Below, piece by piece: positions 1 to 8,211 of a DNA stretch of 64,000 bases; within the stretch, counting starts at the first letter, position 1, and the number at the start of each line of letters is the position of its first letter. Location: contig NZ_JAQZCH010000001.1 in NCBI RefSeq assembly GCF_028737325.1, positions 1,284,732 to 1,348,731 on the forward strand, given 5' to 3'. This DNA comes from Microbacterium thalli. GTDB lineage: Bacteria > Actinomycetota > Actinomycetes > Actinomycetales > Microbacteriaceae. The position numbers were made by a program, and so were the translations under genes. The notes under the pieces are model-generated. The model saw only the letters and a list, made by a program, of their open reading frames with translations, was not told the DNA's origin and made no database searches.

Positions 1-1
1 T

Positions 2-637
2 CCCGTCCTGGTCGTGCCCGAGAAGACGGTGTTCGGCATCGAGCCCTTCGATCGCGAGATCCAGCGGGCCATCGACCGCTACGGCATCGAGCTGCGCACC
101 GACAGCGCCCTCATCGAGGTGGATGCCGGCCGCTCCGAGGCCGTGATCGCGTCACCGGCCGGCATCGAACGCGTGCCGTACGACCTGCTCAGCGTCACGC
201 CACCGCAGTCGGCACCCGAGTGGATCCGCGCATCGGGTCTAGCGGCCGCCGACGACCCCGACGGCTTCGTCGAGGTCGACCCCGAGACGTTGCAGCACCC
301 GCGCTTCGCCAACGTCTGGGGACTGGGGGATGCCGCCGCCACGACGAACTCGAAGAGCGGCGGCGCCCTGCGAAAGCAGACGATGGTGCTCGCGAAGAAC
401 CTCACGGCGGTGCTGGCGGGGAAGAAGCCGACGGCGCACTACGACGGCTACGGCGTATGTCCGATGACGGTGTCGCGGTCGAGTGTCGTGTGGGCCGAGT
501 TCGGGCCGGCGGGCGAGTTGATGCCGACGATCCCGTTCCTGCGGCGGATGTACCGCGAGAGTCGGCTGTCGTGGTTCTTCGACCGCCGCGTGCTGCCGTG
601 GGTCTACTGGAACCTGATCCTCACCGGGCGCGTCTGA
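2..637 (+). CDS. Sulfide:quinone oxidoreductase-like FAD flavoprotein (5' truncated)
   Basis: The reading frame is open from the window edge, so the N-terminal FAD-binding half is missing. What remains (about 211 residues) has the C-terminal FAD contact NVWGLGDAA (around 308-334). It is followed by a K-Q-T segment and a short C-terminal tail rich in aromatic and basic residues (SWFFDRR...PWVYWN), typical of membrane-associated type II NADH dehydrogenase or SQR proteins. The SQR-like family transfers electrons from sulfide or a related donor to quinone at the inner face of the membrane. The catalytic cysteines cannot be judged because the N-terminus is absent. Its 3' end overlaps the convergent membrane-protein gene by 17 bp. 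Subfamily is uncertain. Confidence 0.75.
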   Translation, partial: PVLVVPEKTVFGIEPFDREIQRAIDRYGIELRTDSALIEVDAGRSEAVIASPAGIERVPYDLLSVTPPQSAPEWIRASGLAAADDPDGFVEVDPETLQHPRFANVWGLGDAAATTNSKSGGALRKQTMVLAKNLTAVLAGKKPTAHYDGYGVCPMTVSRSSVVWAEFGPAGELMPTIPFLRRMYRESRLSWFFDRRVLPWVYWNLILTGRV

Positions 638-1247
638 CCGGGGTATCGTCGCGGCTGACGTCGGTCTCGGCTGTCAGCCGCACCCGGGCGACGAGGATGC
701 CGGCGAGGATCGAGCCGGCACCTCCCACAGCCATGTCGCCGATCGTGTCGTCGTAGGCGACGAAGATCGTGTCGACGAAGACGGCCCCCAGCCACTCGAT
801 CATCTCCCACACGGCGCTCAGCGCGAGTCCGAATGCCGTTGTCACGACGACCCCCGTACGTCGACGGTAATCGGGTGCGCCGGGCAGCGGGACGACGTGC
901 AGCCGGCCCGCAGCGAGGTAGCCGAGAGCCGCGAGCACGCCGGTGCAGAGGAAGTGCATCGGGATGTCCCAGGCGGGGTAGGTGCGGTACAGGTCGGCGA
1001 TGTTGCTCCACGCGGCGACGAGCACGGTGACGCCGCAGACGATGTCGAAGGCGGGCCGCGCCCCGAGGAAGCGGGGGATGACGAGCGCCGGGAGGGTCAG
1101 GGCGAGCACACCGGCATCCGTCAGCTCGAACCAGATCGCGGCGATCGCGACGCTGAGCAGCCCGGCGAAACGCACCGCGTCGGCGATGATCGCGCTCGCC
1201 GAGCGTGGCGGGCGCAGGAAGTTCTCGATCATCACGGGGCGGTTCAC
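621..1247 (-). CDS. DUF2238/YjdF-like integral membrane protein
   Basis: A 208-residue protein with about five or six hydrophobic segments. It ends in a W-E-M-I-E-W motif and a G-D-x-x-x-D-M...G-A-G helix, resembling the YjdF/DUF2238 membrane family, whose function is unknown. The GTG start at 1247 was chosen because it forms a GTGA overlap with the stop of the upstream phosphohydrolase gene and follows a GAGGAG ribosome-binding site. It is the last gene of a coupled minus-strand trio. A transport or envelope role is only a guess. Confidence 0.7.
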   Translation of the reverse strand: MNRPVMIENFLRPPRSASAIIADAVRFAGLLSVAIAAIWFELTDAGVLALTLPALVIPRFLGARPAFDIVCGVTVLVAAWSNIADLYRTYPAWDIPMHFLCTGVLAALGYLAAGRLHVVPLPGAPDYRRRTGVVVTTAFGLALSAVWEMIEWLGAVFVDTIFVAYDDTIGDMAVGGAGSILAGILVARVRLTAETDVSRDDTPVRRAR

Positions 1248-2107
1248 GACGTCTCCTCGTCGAGTCCGAGCACGACGTGCACACCGAGGTGGTCGGAGGG
1301 TGCCGCGCCGTGGACCGTCCGCGTGTCGATCGCCGCTTGCCGCACGGTCGTGCCCCGGTCCACCGCGATCCAGTCGATCGGCCCGCGCCGAACCCGCGGC
1401 TCGTGGTAGCCGCCGTAGGTGTCCCACAGTGGGGTCGTCCGCTGCGCCGCGGCCGCCCAGGCGTCGACGAGGTCGCCGCTGAGCAGCGCTGCGAGCGGGG
1501 CCGAGCCGGGACCGGCGTTCATGTCGCCCATCACGACGACCGTGCCCGTCGCCTCCTCGGCGAGGTCGTGCAGCAGCCACGCCGAGCGCAGCCGCGACTT
1601 GGCGGAGAAGACGTCCAGGTGCGTGTTGAACACCGTCAGCGTCGCGCCCGTGACGCGATCGCGGAAGCTCACGCGGACGACGATGCGAGGAACCGGGTTG
1701 CCCCATGAGACAGACCCGGCGACGCCGGGGGTCTCGGACAATGCGAGCTGCGCGTGGCCGGTCAGCTCGAGGCGATCAGCGTCGAAGAAGATCGGGCAAC
1801 CCTCGCCGCGGCCGTCCGCGTTGCGCCCGTGGCCGACGAGGCGATAGCCGGGCCCGAGCGACGCGCGGACGAGGTCGGCCTGATCAGGCATCGCCTCTTG
1901 CGTGCCGAGGATCGCGGGCGGGTCGGCGCGCAGCACGGCTGCCAGGCGCGGCGCCCGTACCTTCCACCGGTCGTTCGGCGGCCACGTCGGGCCGTCGATG
2001 CGACGACGGATGTTCCAGCTCGCGATGTGCAGGTCGCCCGGCGCCGTCTCGTTCGGCGCCGGGAACAGCGGGCGGACGGCGGTGTCGGCGACGACGGAAG
2101 CGGTCAT
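1244..2107 (-). CDS. Endonuclease/exonuclease/phosphatase (EEP) family protein
   Basis: A 287-residue EEP-fold hydrolase. It shows the expected ordered motifs: ASWNIR near the N-terminus, GTQEA (metal-binding Glu), FNTHLD, V-M-G-D-M-N (catalytic Asp-Asn), PIDWI, and a final SDHLG (catalytic His). The fold hydrolyses phosphodiesters or phosphomonoesters in a metal-dependent way; substrates range from DNA to inositol phosphates and sphingomyelin. No signal peptide is evident. The ATG at 2107 overlaps the glycosyltransferase stop as ATGA, so translation is probably coupled. The substrate cannot be told from sequence. Confidence 0.82.
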   Translation of the reverse strand: MTASVVADTAVRPLFPAPNETAPGDLHIASWNIRRRIDGPTWPPNDRWKVRAPRLAAVLRADPPAILGTQEAMPDQADLVRASLGPGYRLVGHGRNADGRGEGCPIFFDADRLELTGHAQLALSETPGVAGSVSWGNPVPRIVVRVSFRDRVTGATLTVFNTHLDVFSAKSRLRSAWLLHDLAEEATGTVVVMGDMNAGPGSAPLAALLSGDLVDAWAAAAQRTTPLWDTYGGYHEPRVRRGPIDWIAVDRGTTVRQAAIDTRTVHGAAPSDHLGVHVVLGLDEETS

Positions 2108-2895
2108 GCGTGCCCTCTCGTTGCGGACGGACGGGATGCCGCGACGCGCAGCCATCGTCGCACGAGGCGGATCGGCGGCAGGTCGACCGGCCAGTGGATG
2201 ACGACGCTGCGGAAACCGCGCGCGACCCGCTCGCCGAACGCGCGACGGTCGAAGAAGGGGCGCATCGACATCCCCATGGCCGCGTGCCGGGCATAGCGGA
2301 CGGGGTAGTACTCGCCGAGGTGGAAGGCGAGGTCGAAGTCGTCGTGCAACCGGGGATCTCGGTGCACCCGTGCGCTGACGCGGAGCCACGCCGACCGCCG
2401 GAACGCGAGGTTCGAGCCGAACAGCGGAAGGTGGCCGAGGGCGGTGAAGCCGACGGCCGCGTAGAGCCCGAGATACGCGGCGGCGAGCGGGATGCGCAGG
2501 GGCCGGGGGCCGTCGATGAAGCGGGCGCCGCCGGTGACGACCGCGGTGTCGGGGCGGCGCTCGAACTCGCCGCGGACGCGTTCCACCCACGAGGCGGCGG
2601 GCATGCAGTCGGCGTCGAGCCGGAGGATCACCTCGCCCGTGGCGTGGTCGTAGCCCGTCGCCGCGGCGGCGGGGATGCCGGGGTCGGCGCAGGGGACGAC
2701 GCGGGCGCAGCCGGCGCGGGCGACATGCGCCGAGTCATCGCTCGAGCCGTTGTCGACCACGACGATCTCGTCGGGCGGATCGGACTGCAGCGCGAGGGCC
2801 CGCAAGCACCGCCGGAGGGCGGGGGCGTCGTCCTTGACCGGGATCACCACCGACACCGTCGGTCGCTCGGATCGCGGGGCAGGGGGGTGCGGCAT
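2104..2895 (-). CDS. Glycosyltransferase family 2
   Basis: A 263-residue GT-A fold enzyme. The N-terminal nucleotide-sugar-binding strand is VSVVIPVKDD, followed by VVDNGSSDDS and the metal-coordinating DAD (LRLDADCMP). A short hydrophobic stretch in the middle (AAAYLGLYAAVGFTALG) may touch the membrane. It probably transfers a sugar to a lipid or envelope acceptor. It is the first gene of the trio with the EEP hydrolase and the membrane protein, joined by 4-bp stop/start overlaps. The G-rich run directly before the ATG is too close to act as a Shine-Dalgarno site, and a TAACGT hexamer lies 8 nt upstream. Confidence 0.82.
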   Translation of the reverse strand: MPHPPAPRSERPTVSVVIPVKDDAPALRRCLRALALQSDPPDEIVVVDNGSSDDSAHVARAGCARVVPCADPGIPAAAATGYDHATGEVILRLDADCMPAASWVERVRGEFERRPDTAVVTGGARFIDGPRPLRIPLAAAYLGLYAAVGFTALGHLPLFGSNLAFRRSAWLRVSARVHRDPRLHDDFDLAFHLGEYYPVRYARHAAMGMSMRPFFDRRAFGERVARGFRSVVIHWPVDLPPIRLVRRWLRVAASRPSATRGHA

Positions 2896-2903
2896 CCCTC
2901 CCT

Positions 2904-2909
2904 ACGTTA
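2904..2909 (-). promoter_or_regulatory. -10 hexamer TAACGT of the glycosyltransferase operon
   Basis: TAACGT on the minus strand ends 8 nt before the ATG at 2895. This spacing is at the long end for a leaderless start. Confidence 0.4.
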
Positions 2910-2978
2910 GGCGGACGGTCGGGGAGGGGCGAACCGGTTGACACCACGGCATCCGGTCAGCAGTGACATGCTGGAGGC

Positions 2979-4712
2979 ATGCCTCAGCAGAGCGATCTCC
3001 TCGCCGTCCTCGTCGATGCCGACAACGTCTCGCCATCGCGGATCGGCGCCGTCCTCGCCGAGATCGCCACCTACGGCACCGCGTCGGTCAAGCGCGTGTA
3101 CGGCGACTGGACCAAGACGCAGCTGCGCGGATGGAAGGACGCCGCGAGCGAGCACGTCATCCAGCCGATGCAGCAGTTCGACAACACGACCGGCAAGAAC
3201 GCCACCGACAGCGCGCTCATCATCGACGCGATGGATCTGCTCTACACGCGGCGTTTCCAGGGCTTCTGCATCGTCTCGAGCGACAGCGACTTCACCCGGC
3301 TCGCGTCGCGGATCCGCGAGGAGGGCGTGACGGTGTACGGGTTCGGGGAGCGCAAGACCCCCGAGGCGTTCCGCAACGCGTGCGATCAGTTCACCTACCT
3401 CGAGGTGCTGGGTGCCGCGAACGAACCCGATGCCGCCCGGTCGACGACGCCGGCGCGGTGGTCCTCCGCCGCCCTGCGGGGCGATGCGCGGCTCGCTTCG
3501 CTGCTGCGCAGCAGCGTCGACACGGCCTCGGCGGACGACGGCTGGGCCGACCTGGGCACCGTCGGACAGCTCATGCGCAAGCAGCAGCCCGACTTCGACC
3601 CCCGCAACTGGGGCTACGCGAAGCTCTCCGACCTGCTCAAGGCGGTCGACCTGTTCACGATCGAGTCCAAGCCCGGCGGGATGTCGCTGCGCCCCCGCAC
3701 CGGCAAGGGGACGAAGGCATCGGAGGCGCCGACGACGGCCACCGGCGGCGAGGCCGAAACCGAGGCCGCCGCAGCACCGGCTCCGGAGCGGACGAAGCGC
3801 GCCCCGCGCAAGCGGGGATCGGCGCGCGGCGGATCCGCATCGGACACCGCGGACGCCGCGCCGGCGGGCGAGGCGGAGACCGCCCCCGCAACGGACGCGT
3901 CCGCAACCGACGGTGATGCCGTCCCCGCCCCCAGCCCCGCCGCCGAGGCCAACGCCGCCGAGAGCCCTGCCGCCGAGAGCAACGCCGCCGAGAGCAACGC
4001 GAACGAGACGGATGCCGCGCCGACGGACGCCGCGACCGACGTCGCCGCCGGCGATGCCGGTGAGTCGGCCGCCCCCGCCCCCGCGGCCGCGCAGCGCCCG
4101 CGGAAGAAGAGCACGCGCAGCCGCGCCGCGGCCCCCGAGCCGGAGCAGTCCCCGGCCGCAGCGAGCGAGGCGGACACCGACGGCGCGGGTACCGAGGCGA
4201 CCGATCCCGACGCGGTGACCGAGGGTGCGCCGGCCAAGCGCGCCTCGGCTCGCGCCCGCGGCTCGCGCCGCCCCATCGAGCAGCTCACCCTCGACCAGGC
4301 TCTCGATGCTGCCCTCGATGCCGTGTCGGACGCCGCTCGCCGAGCCGGAGCCGGCCCGACAGTCGACTCGGCGGCTGCGGCGCCCGATGCGGGCGCTGAG
4401 CCGGCTCAGACGGAGGATGCGCCGCAGTCGGTCGCCGATGCGCCGACGGAGGACGCAGCCCCCGCGCGCCCGAAGCGCGCCCCGCGCAAGCGGACCCCGA
4501 AGGCCGCGGCGTCCGAACCCGCGACCGCCGCTGCCGCGGAGGCGGCCCCGGCGACCGGCGCTGCCGCCGTCGTGGAGCAGCCCGCGCCCGCCGCATCCGA
4601 TGCGGGTGCGGCCGAGGCGGGCGCGACGGAAGCAGCGGGCGCCGATGCGCCCGCGCCGGCGCGCAAGCGCGCCCCGCGGCGTGCGTCGCGTCCGGGATCA
4701 GCGGCCGGCTGA
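2979..4712 (+). CDS. NYN-domain (LabA/DUF88-like) protein with LOTUS/OST-HTH domain and long charged tail
   Basis: A 577-residue protein. Residues 8-135 form a PIN-like NYN domain with acidic candidates D13/D15 (VDADN), D77 (TDSALIIDAMD) and D102/D104 (SSDSDF), suggesting a metal-dependent RNase. Residues about 165-240 are an OST-HTH/LOTUS RNA-binding module. Residues 241-577 are low-complexity Ala/Pro/Glu/Asp sequence broken by basic patches: KRAPRKR near 272, RPRKKSTRSR, a second KRAPRKR, and a terminal KRAPRR. The family fits RNA cleavage or quality control in the cytoplasm. The tail is disordered by composition and could bind nucleic acid or ribosomes. Expression may be leaderless (CATGCT 6 nt before the ATG). 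Confidence 0.85.
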   Translation: MPQQSDLLAVLVDADNVSPSRIGAVLAEIATYGTASVKRVYGDWTKTQLRGWKDAASEHVIQPMQQFDNTTGKNATDSALIIDAMDLLYTRRFQGFCIVSSDSDFTRLASRIREEGVTVYGFGERKTPEAFRNACDQFTYLEVLGAANEPDAARSTTPARWSSAALRGDARLASLLRSSVDTASADDGWADLGTVGQLMRKQQPDFDPRNWGYAKLSDLLKAVDLFTIESKPGGMSLRPRTGKGTKASEAPTTATGGEAETEAAAAPAPERTKRAPRKRGSARGGSASDTADAAPAGEAETAPATDASATDGDAVPAPSPAAEANAAESPAAESNAAESNANETDAAPTDAATDVAAGDAGESAAPAPAAAQRPRKKSTRSRAAAPEPEQSPAAASEADTDGAGTEATDPDAVTEGAPAKRASARARGSRRPIEQLTLDQALDAALDAVSDAARRAGAGPTVDSAAAAPDAGAEPAQTEDAPQSVADAPTEDAAPARPKRAPRKRTPKAAASEPATAAAAEAAPATGAAAVVEQPAPAASDAGAAEAGATEAAGADAPAPARKRAPRRASRPGSAAG

Positions 4713-4715
4713 TCC
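4695..4715. terminator. Short hairpin between convergent genes
   Basis: GGATCAGC / GCTGATCC arms (8 bp) around a 5-nt loop overlap the stop of the NYN gene and face the end of the MATE gene. There is no T tract, so this is only a weak bidirectional terminator candidate. Confidence 0.35.
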
Positions 4716-4725
4716 GCAGCGCGCG

Positions 4726-6243
4726 TCAGCGGCGCCGGGCGCCGGCCCGTCGGCGACGGAGCGCGGCCGTGAGCCCGCGGCGGCCGCGAGCGGTGGCCGG
4801 GACGATCGGCACGGGCTGCGTCACCACCGCGTCGACGACCATCGATCCGTTCTTCGGACCCACCACCGGCACGGGCGTGGTGGCGGTGGTCAGGTGGTCG
4901 GCGACGGCGACCGGCATCGACGCCAGTTCCCGTCGTGCGCGAAGGTAAGCGGGCACGAGGATCGCCGTCGCACCGAGCCACGCGAGCGGATTGCTCCAGG
5001 CCACGCCCGCGAACCCGATGAGGGCGCCGAGGACGACGGCCGCGCCGGCACGCATGAACAGCTCGACGATGCCGGTGATCGTCGGGACGAGTGTGTGCCC
5101 GAGCCCCTGCAGAGCGCCGCGGAGGACGAAGAGCACGCCGAGGGCGGTGTAGGTCGCGCCGTTGATGATGAGCATGAGGGCGGCGAGGGCCACGACCCCG
5201 TCTGCTCCGTCGCCGACGAACAGGCGCACGAGCGGAGCGCCGAACGCCACGAGCACGACCCCCAGCAGCACCGACCCGATGACGGCCATCCACGTCGCCT
5301 GCGTCACGCCCTGACGGATGCGGTCGGGGCGACCACCGCCGTAGTTCTGCGCGACGAACATCGACACGGCGAGGCCGAGCGACTGCAGCAGGGCGATCGC
5401 CAGGCCGTCCACGCGCGATGCGGTCGTGTACGCCGCCACCGCGTCGGCGCCGAGCTCGTTGAGGCGCACCTGCACCGCGAGGGTGCCGATGGCGATGATG
5501 GAGGCCTGGAACCCCATGGGCAGGCCGAGACGCAGGTGCACGGCGAGGTCGGCGCGCGTGACCCGCCAGTCCGCCCGCGCCATCTGCAGCACCGGGATGC
5601 GTCGGCGGATGTAGCCCAGGCACAGCAGCACCGACAACGCCTGCGACACGACCGTCGCGAGCGCTGCGCCGCCGACGCCCCAGTCGAGCGGGCCGACCAT
5701 GAGCACGACGAGCGCGATGTTGAACAGGCACGCCACGGTGAGGAAGATCAGCGGCGTGCGGGAGTCGCCGATGGCACGGATGATCGCGGCCAGGTAGTTG
5801 AAGAACATCGTCGCGCCCGCACCGAGGAAGCTCACGACGGCGAACGTCGTGGCGTCGTCCAGCAGCTGCGGGGGAGTCTGCAGCAGCTCGAGCAGCGGGC
5901 GCGAGAGGAAGGGAGCGACGACGGTCAGGACGATGCTCGTGATCGCCGTCAGCGCGGTACCCGCCGCCACCGATCGCCGCACGGCCGCATGGTCGCCGGC
6001 GCCGAAGGCCTGCGCTGTCGGGATGGCGAACCCCGAGGTGAGCCCCCAGGCGAAGCCGATGAGCAGGAACAGCATCGACCCCGTCGCACCCACCGCCGCG
6101 AGCGCATCGACGCCGAGCCAGCGGCCCACGACGATGGCGTCGACGACGTGGTACATCTGCTGCACCACGTTGCCGATCAGCAGCGGCACCGAGAAGGCGA
6201 GGATGACCCGCCACGGACTGCCGGTGGTGAGAGTGCGGGACAT
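4726..6243 (-). CDS. MATE family efflux transporter
   Basis: A 505-residue protein with twelve predicted membrane helices in two six-helix halves, typical in length for multidrug and toxin extrusion antiporters. The opening stretch SVPLLIGNVVQQMYHVVDAIVVGR is a MatE signature. Family members export cationic drugs or metabolites in exchange for Na+ or H+. The ATG at 6243 follows an AAGG-type ribosome-binding site. A perfect 14-bp palindrome lies about 70 bp upstream. The final 40 residues are basic and cytoplasmic. The substrate is unknown. Confidence 0.9.
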   Translation of the reverse strand: MSRTLTTGSPWRVILAFSVPLLIGNVVQQMYHVVDAIVVGRWLGVDALAAVGATGSMLFLLIGFAWGLTSGFAIPTAQAFGAGDHAAVRRSVAAGTALTAITSIVLTVVAPFLSRPLLELLQTPPQLLDDATTFAVVSFLGAGATMFFNYLAAIIRAIGDSRTPLIFLTVACLFNIALVVLMVGPLDWGVGGAALATVVSQALSVLLCLGYIRRRIPVLQMARADWRVTRADLAVHLRLGLPMGFQASIIAIGTLAVQVRLNELGADAVAAYTTASRVDGLAIALLQSLGLAVSMFVAQNYGGGRPDRIRQGVTQATWMAVIGSVLLGVVLVAFGAPLVRLFVGDGADGVVALAALMLIINGATYTALGVLFVLRGALQGLGHTLVPTITGIVELFMRAGAAVVLGALIGFAGVAWSNPLAWLGATAILVPAYLRARRELASMPVAVADHLTTATTPVPVVGPKNGSMVVDAVVTQPVPIVPATARGRRGLTAALRRRRAGARRR

Positions 6244-6310
6244 CGGCTGACCTTCCGAGATCGAGCGGGCACGACAACGGCGGTGCCCGAGCACCGCCGG
6301 ATCGAGTGTA

Positions 6311-6324
6311 TCGAATCGATTCGA
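6311..6324. promoter_or_regulatory. Palindromic candidate operator upstream of the MATE gene
   Basis: TCGAATCGATTCGA is a perfect 14-bp palindrome, 68-81 bp before the MATE start and just beyond the end of the histidine kinase gene. The spacing suits a regulator site, but no regulator gene is adjacent. Confidence 0.4.
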
Positions 6325-6352
6325 CCTTGTCGTTACCGCGGTCCGGAATGCG

Positions 6353-7459
6353 TCAGGCCGCGGGCAGCACGACCCGGACGTCGAGGCCGCCCGACGCGGG
6401 CGCCGTGATCTCGAGCTCACCCCGGTGACTGCGGACGATCGCCGCGACGATGGTCAGGCCGAGCCCGACGCCCGGGTCGCCGGCCCGCGTGCGCCCGCCG
6501 CCGCGAACGAACGGTTCGGTCAGGGTCGCGGCCACGTCCGGGGCGACGACCGGTCCCGTGTTCGCCACCTGCAGCGTCACCTCGCCGGCGGACGTGGCTC
6601 CCGTGCGCAGCACCACGTCGCCGTCCTCCGGGAGGTTGTACGCAAGGGCGTTGGCGACGAGGTTCGCGACGAGCTGGCGCACCAACGCCGGATTCGCGTG
6701 CGCCACCGCCGCTCCCGCTTCGAGGCGGATCGTCGGCGTGAGCCCGTCGCCGCGGCCCCCGCGGGCTCCGGCGGCGCGAGCCTCGGCGACCACCTCGGCG
6801 ACGAGCGGCGGCAGCTCCACTGATTCGAAACGGAGCCCCGCGCGCCCCGCCCGCGCCAACGCCAGCAGCGCCTCGGTCGTCGCGATGGCGCGCTCGTTCG
6901 TCGCGGCGACGCGTTCGAGCACCCGGTCGACATCGCGCCCCGCCGGATCGGCGCGAGCCACCTCGACGATCGTCCGGATCACCGCGTGCGGGGTGCGCAA
7001 CTCGTGCGACGCGTTCGCGGCGAACCGGCCCTCTTCCTCGACCGCTCGCTCGATGCGGTCGAGCATGCCGTCGAAGGCGTCCGCCAGCTCGGTCAGTTCG
7101 TTGCGCCGACCGCGCAGCGCGATCCGCCGTTGCAGGGTGCCGGCGTCGACGCGGCGCACCACGTCGGCGATGCGGCCGACCGGAGCGAGCATCCAGCCCG
7201 CCAGCAGCCACCCGCCTCCGAGGCCCACCACCGTCAGTGCGGCGAACGCCCACCCCGCATACTTCATGAACACCTCGGCGAGGTCGGCGCGGCCCGGGGC
7301 CCAGGTGCCCGTCGGCCCGGTGAAGAGGTGGCCGTCGGGCACGAATCGCAGCATCAGCAGTCCCGCGACGAAAAGTGCGACGCCGGCGAGCAGCAGGAAC
7401 CCCGCGTAGCTGAGCGTCAGCGTCGCCCGCAGTGACAGCCCCCGGCGCCGCGCGATCAC
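6353..7459 (-). CDS. Sensor histidine kinase (OmpR/VanS-type partner)
   Basis: A 368-residue membrane kinase. It has two membrane helices (about 15-38 and 67-91) flanking a short extracytoplasmic loop, then HAMP. The DHp domain has H152 in SHELRTP. The HATPase_c domain carries an N-box (NLVANALAYN), a divergent G1 box (VANTGP instead of DNGPG, as in many actinobacterial kinases) and G2 (GVGLGL). The GTG start overlaps the regulator stop as GTGA at 7456-7459, so the two are translated together. The small sensor loop suggests sensing within or near the membrane. The divergent VanY-like peptidase suggests a cell-wall signal. Confidence 0.88.
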   Translation of the reverse strand: MIARRRGLSLRATLTLSYAGFLLLAGVALFVAGLLMLRFVPDGHLFTGPTGTWAPGRADLAEVFMKYAGWAFAALTVVGLGGGWLLAGWMLAPVGRIADVVRRVDAGTLQRRIALRGRRNELTELADAFDGMLDRIERAVEEEGRFAANASHELRTPHAVIRTIVEVARADPAGRDVDRVLERVAATNERAIATTEALLALARAGRAGLRFESVELPPLVAEVVAEARAAGARGGRGDGLTPTIRLEAGAAVAHANPALVRQLVANLVANALAYNLPEDGDVVLRTGATSAGEVTLQVANTGPVVAPDVAATLTEPFVRGGGRTRAGDPGVGLGLTIVAAIVRSHRGELEITAPASGGLDVRVVLPAA

Positions 7460-8124
7460 GCGGACGCGTCCGTCATGCGGTAACCGACGCCGGGGACCGT
7501 CTCGATGACCCCGGGCTCGCCCAGCCGCTTGCGCAGCGTCGAGATCGTGATGCGCACGGCATTGGTGAACGGGTCGGCGTTCTCGTCCCACGCCCGCTCG
7601 AGCAGGGCCTCGGCGCTGATCACGCCTCCCTCGGCCGCGACCAGCACCTCCAGGACGGCGAACTGCTTGCGCGTGAGCGCGACGTAGCGCCCGCCGCGGT
7701 AGACCTCGCGGCGGAACGGGTCGAGGCGCACATCGCCGAACTCCCGCACCGGTGGGGTGGCGGCGGGCGACCGGCGCGCGAGGGCGCGCAGCCGCAGCAC
7801 GAGCTCGCGCATCGCGAACGGCTTGGTCAGGTAGTCGTCGGCGCCGGACTCGAAGCCGCTCGCCTTGTCGTCGAGCCGGTCCGCGGCGGTGAGCATGAGG
7901 ATGCGCGGACTCTCGGGATGCGCCGACAGGCGGCGGGCGATCTCGTCGCCGTCGGGACCGGGGATGTCGCGGTCGAGCACGACGACGTCATAGGTCGTGA
8001 GGGCGAGCTGTTCGAGCGCGGTGTCGCCGTCGCCGGCGAGGTCGGCCGAGATCGCCTCGAGTCGGAGGCCGTCGCGGATCGCCTCGGCGAGAAACAACTC
8101 GTCCTCGACGATCAGCACACGCAT
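7456..8124 (-). CDS. OmpR/PhoB-family response regulator
   Basis: A 222-residue regulator. The receiver domain has the acidic pocket E7/D8, phospho-acceptor D51 (VVLDRDIPG), T79 and K101 (YLTKPF). A C-terminal winged helix (about 125-220) ends in ETVPGVGYRM. It is co-translated with the kinase and divergently transcribed from the D,D-carboxypeptidase-like gene, 87 bp away. The gene pair and neighbour resemble VanRS-type envelope control. Direct regulation of the peptidase is an inference from the shared promoter region. Confidence 0.9.
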   Translation of the reverse strand: MRVLIVEDELFLAEAIRDGLRLEAISADLAGDGDTALEQLALTTYDVVVLDRDIPGPDGDEIARRLSAHPESPRILMLTAADRLDDKASGFESGADDYLTKPFAMRELVLRLRALARRSPAATPPVREFGDVRLDPFRREVYRGGRYVALTRKQFAVLEVLVAAEGGVISAEALLERAWDENADPFTNAVRITISTLRKRLGEPGVIETVPGVGYRMTDASA

Positions 8125-8211
8125 GCCAGCCAGGATAGGCCGGTCGGGATATCGCCACCGTATGCAGAATCGACGACGCCGCGACAACATGCCGCCGGGT
8201 CGACTGGGACC

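Noticed and set aside
3700-4700. Tandem repeat or recent insertion in the NYN protein tail
   Set aside because: The Ala/Pro/Glu coding repeats are imperfect and keep the reading frame and host GC. They look like a natural low-complexity tail, not a mobile or microsatellite element.
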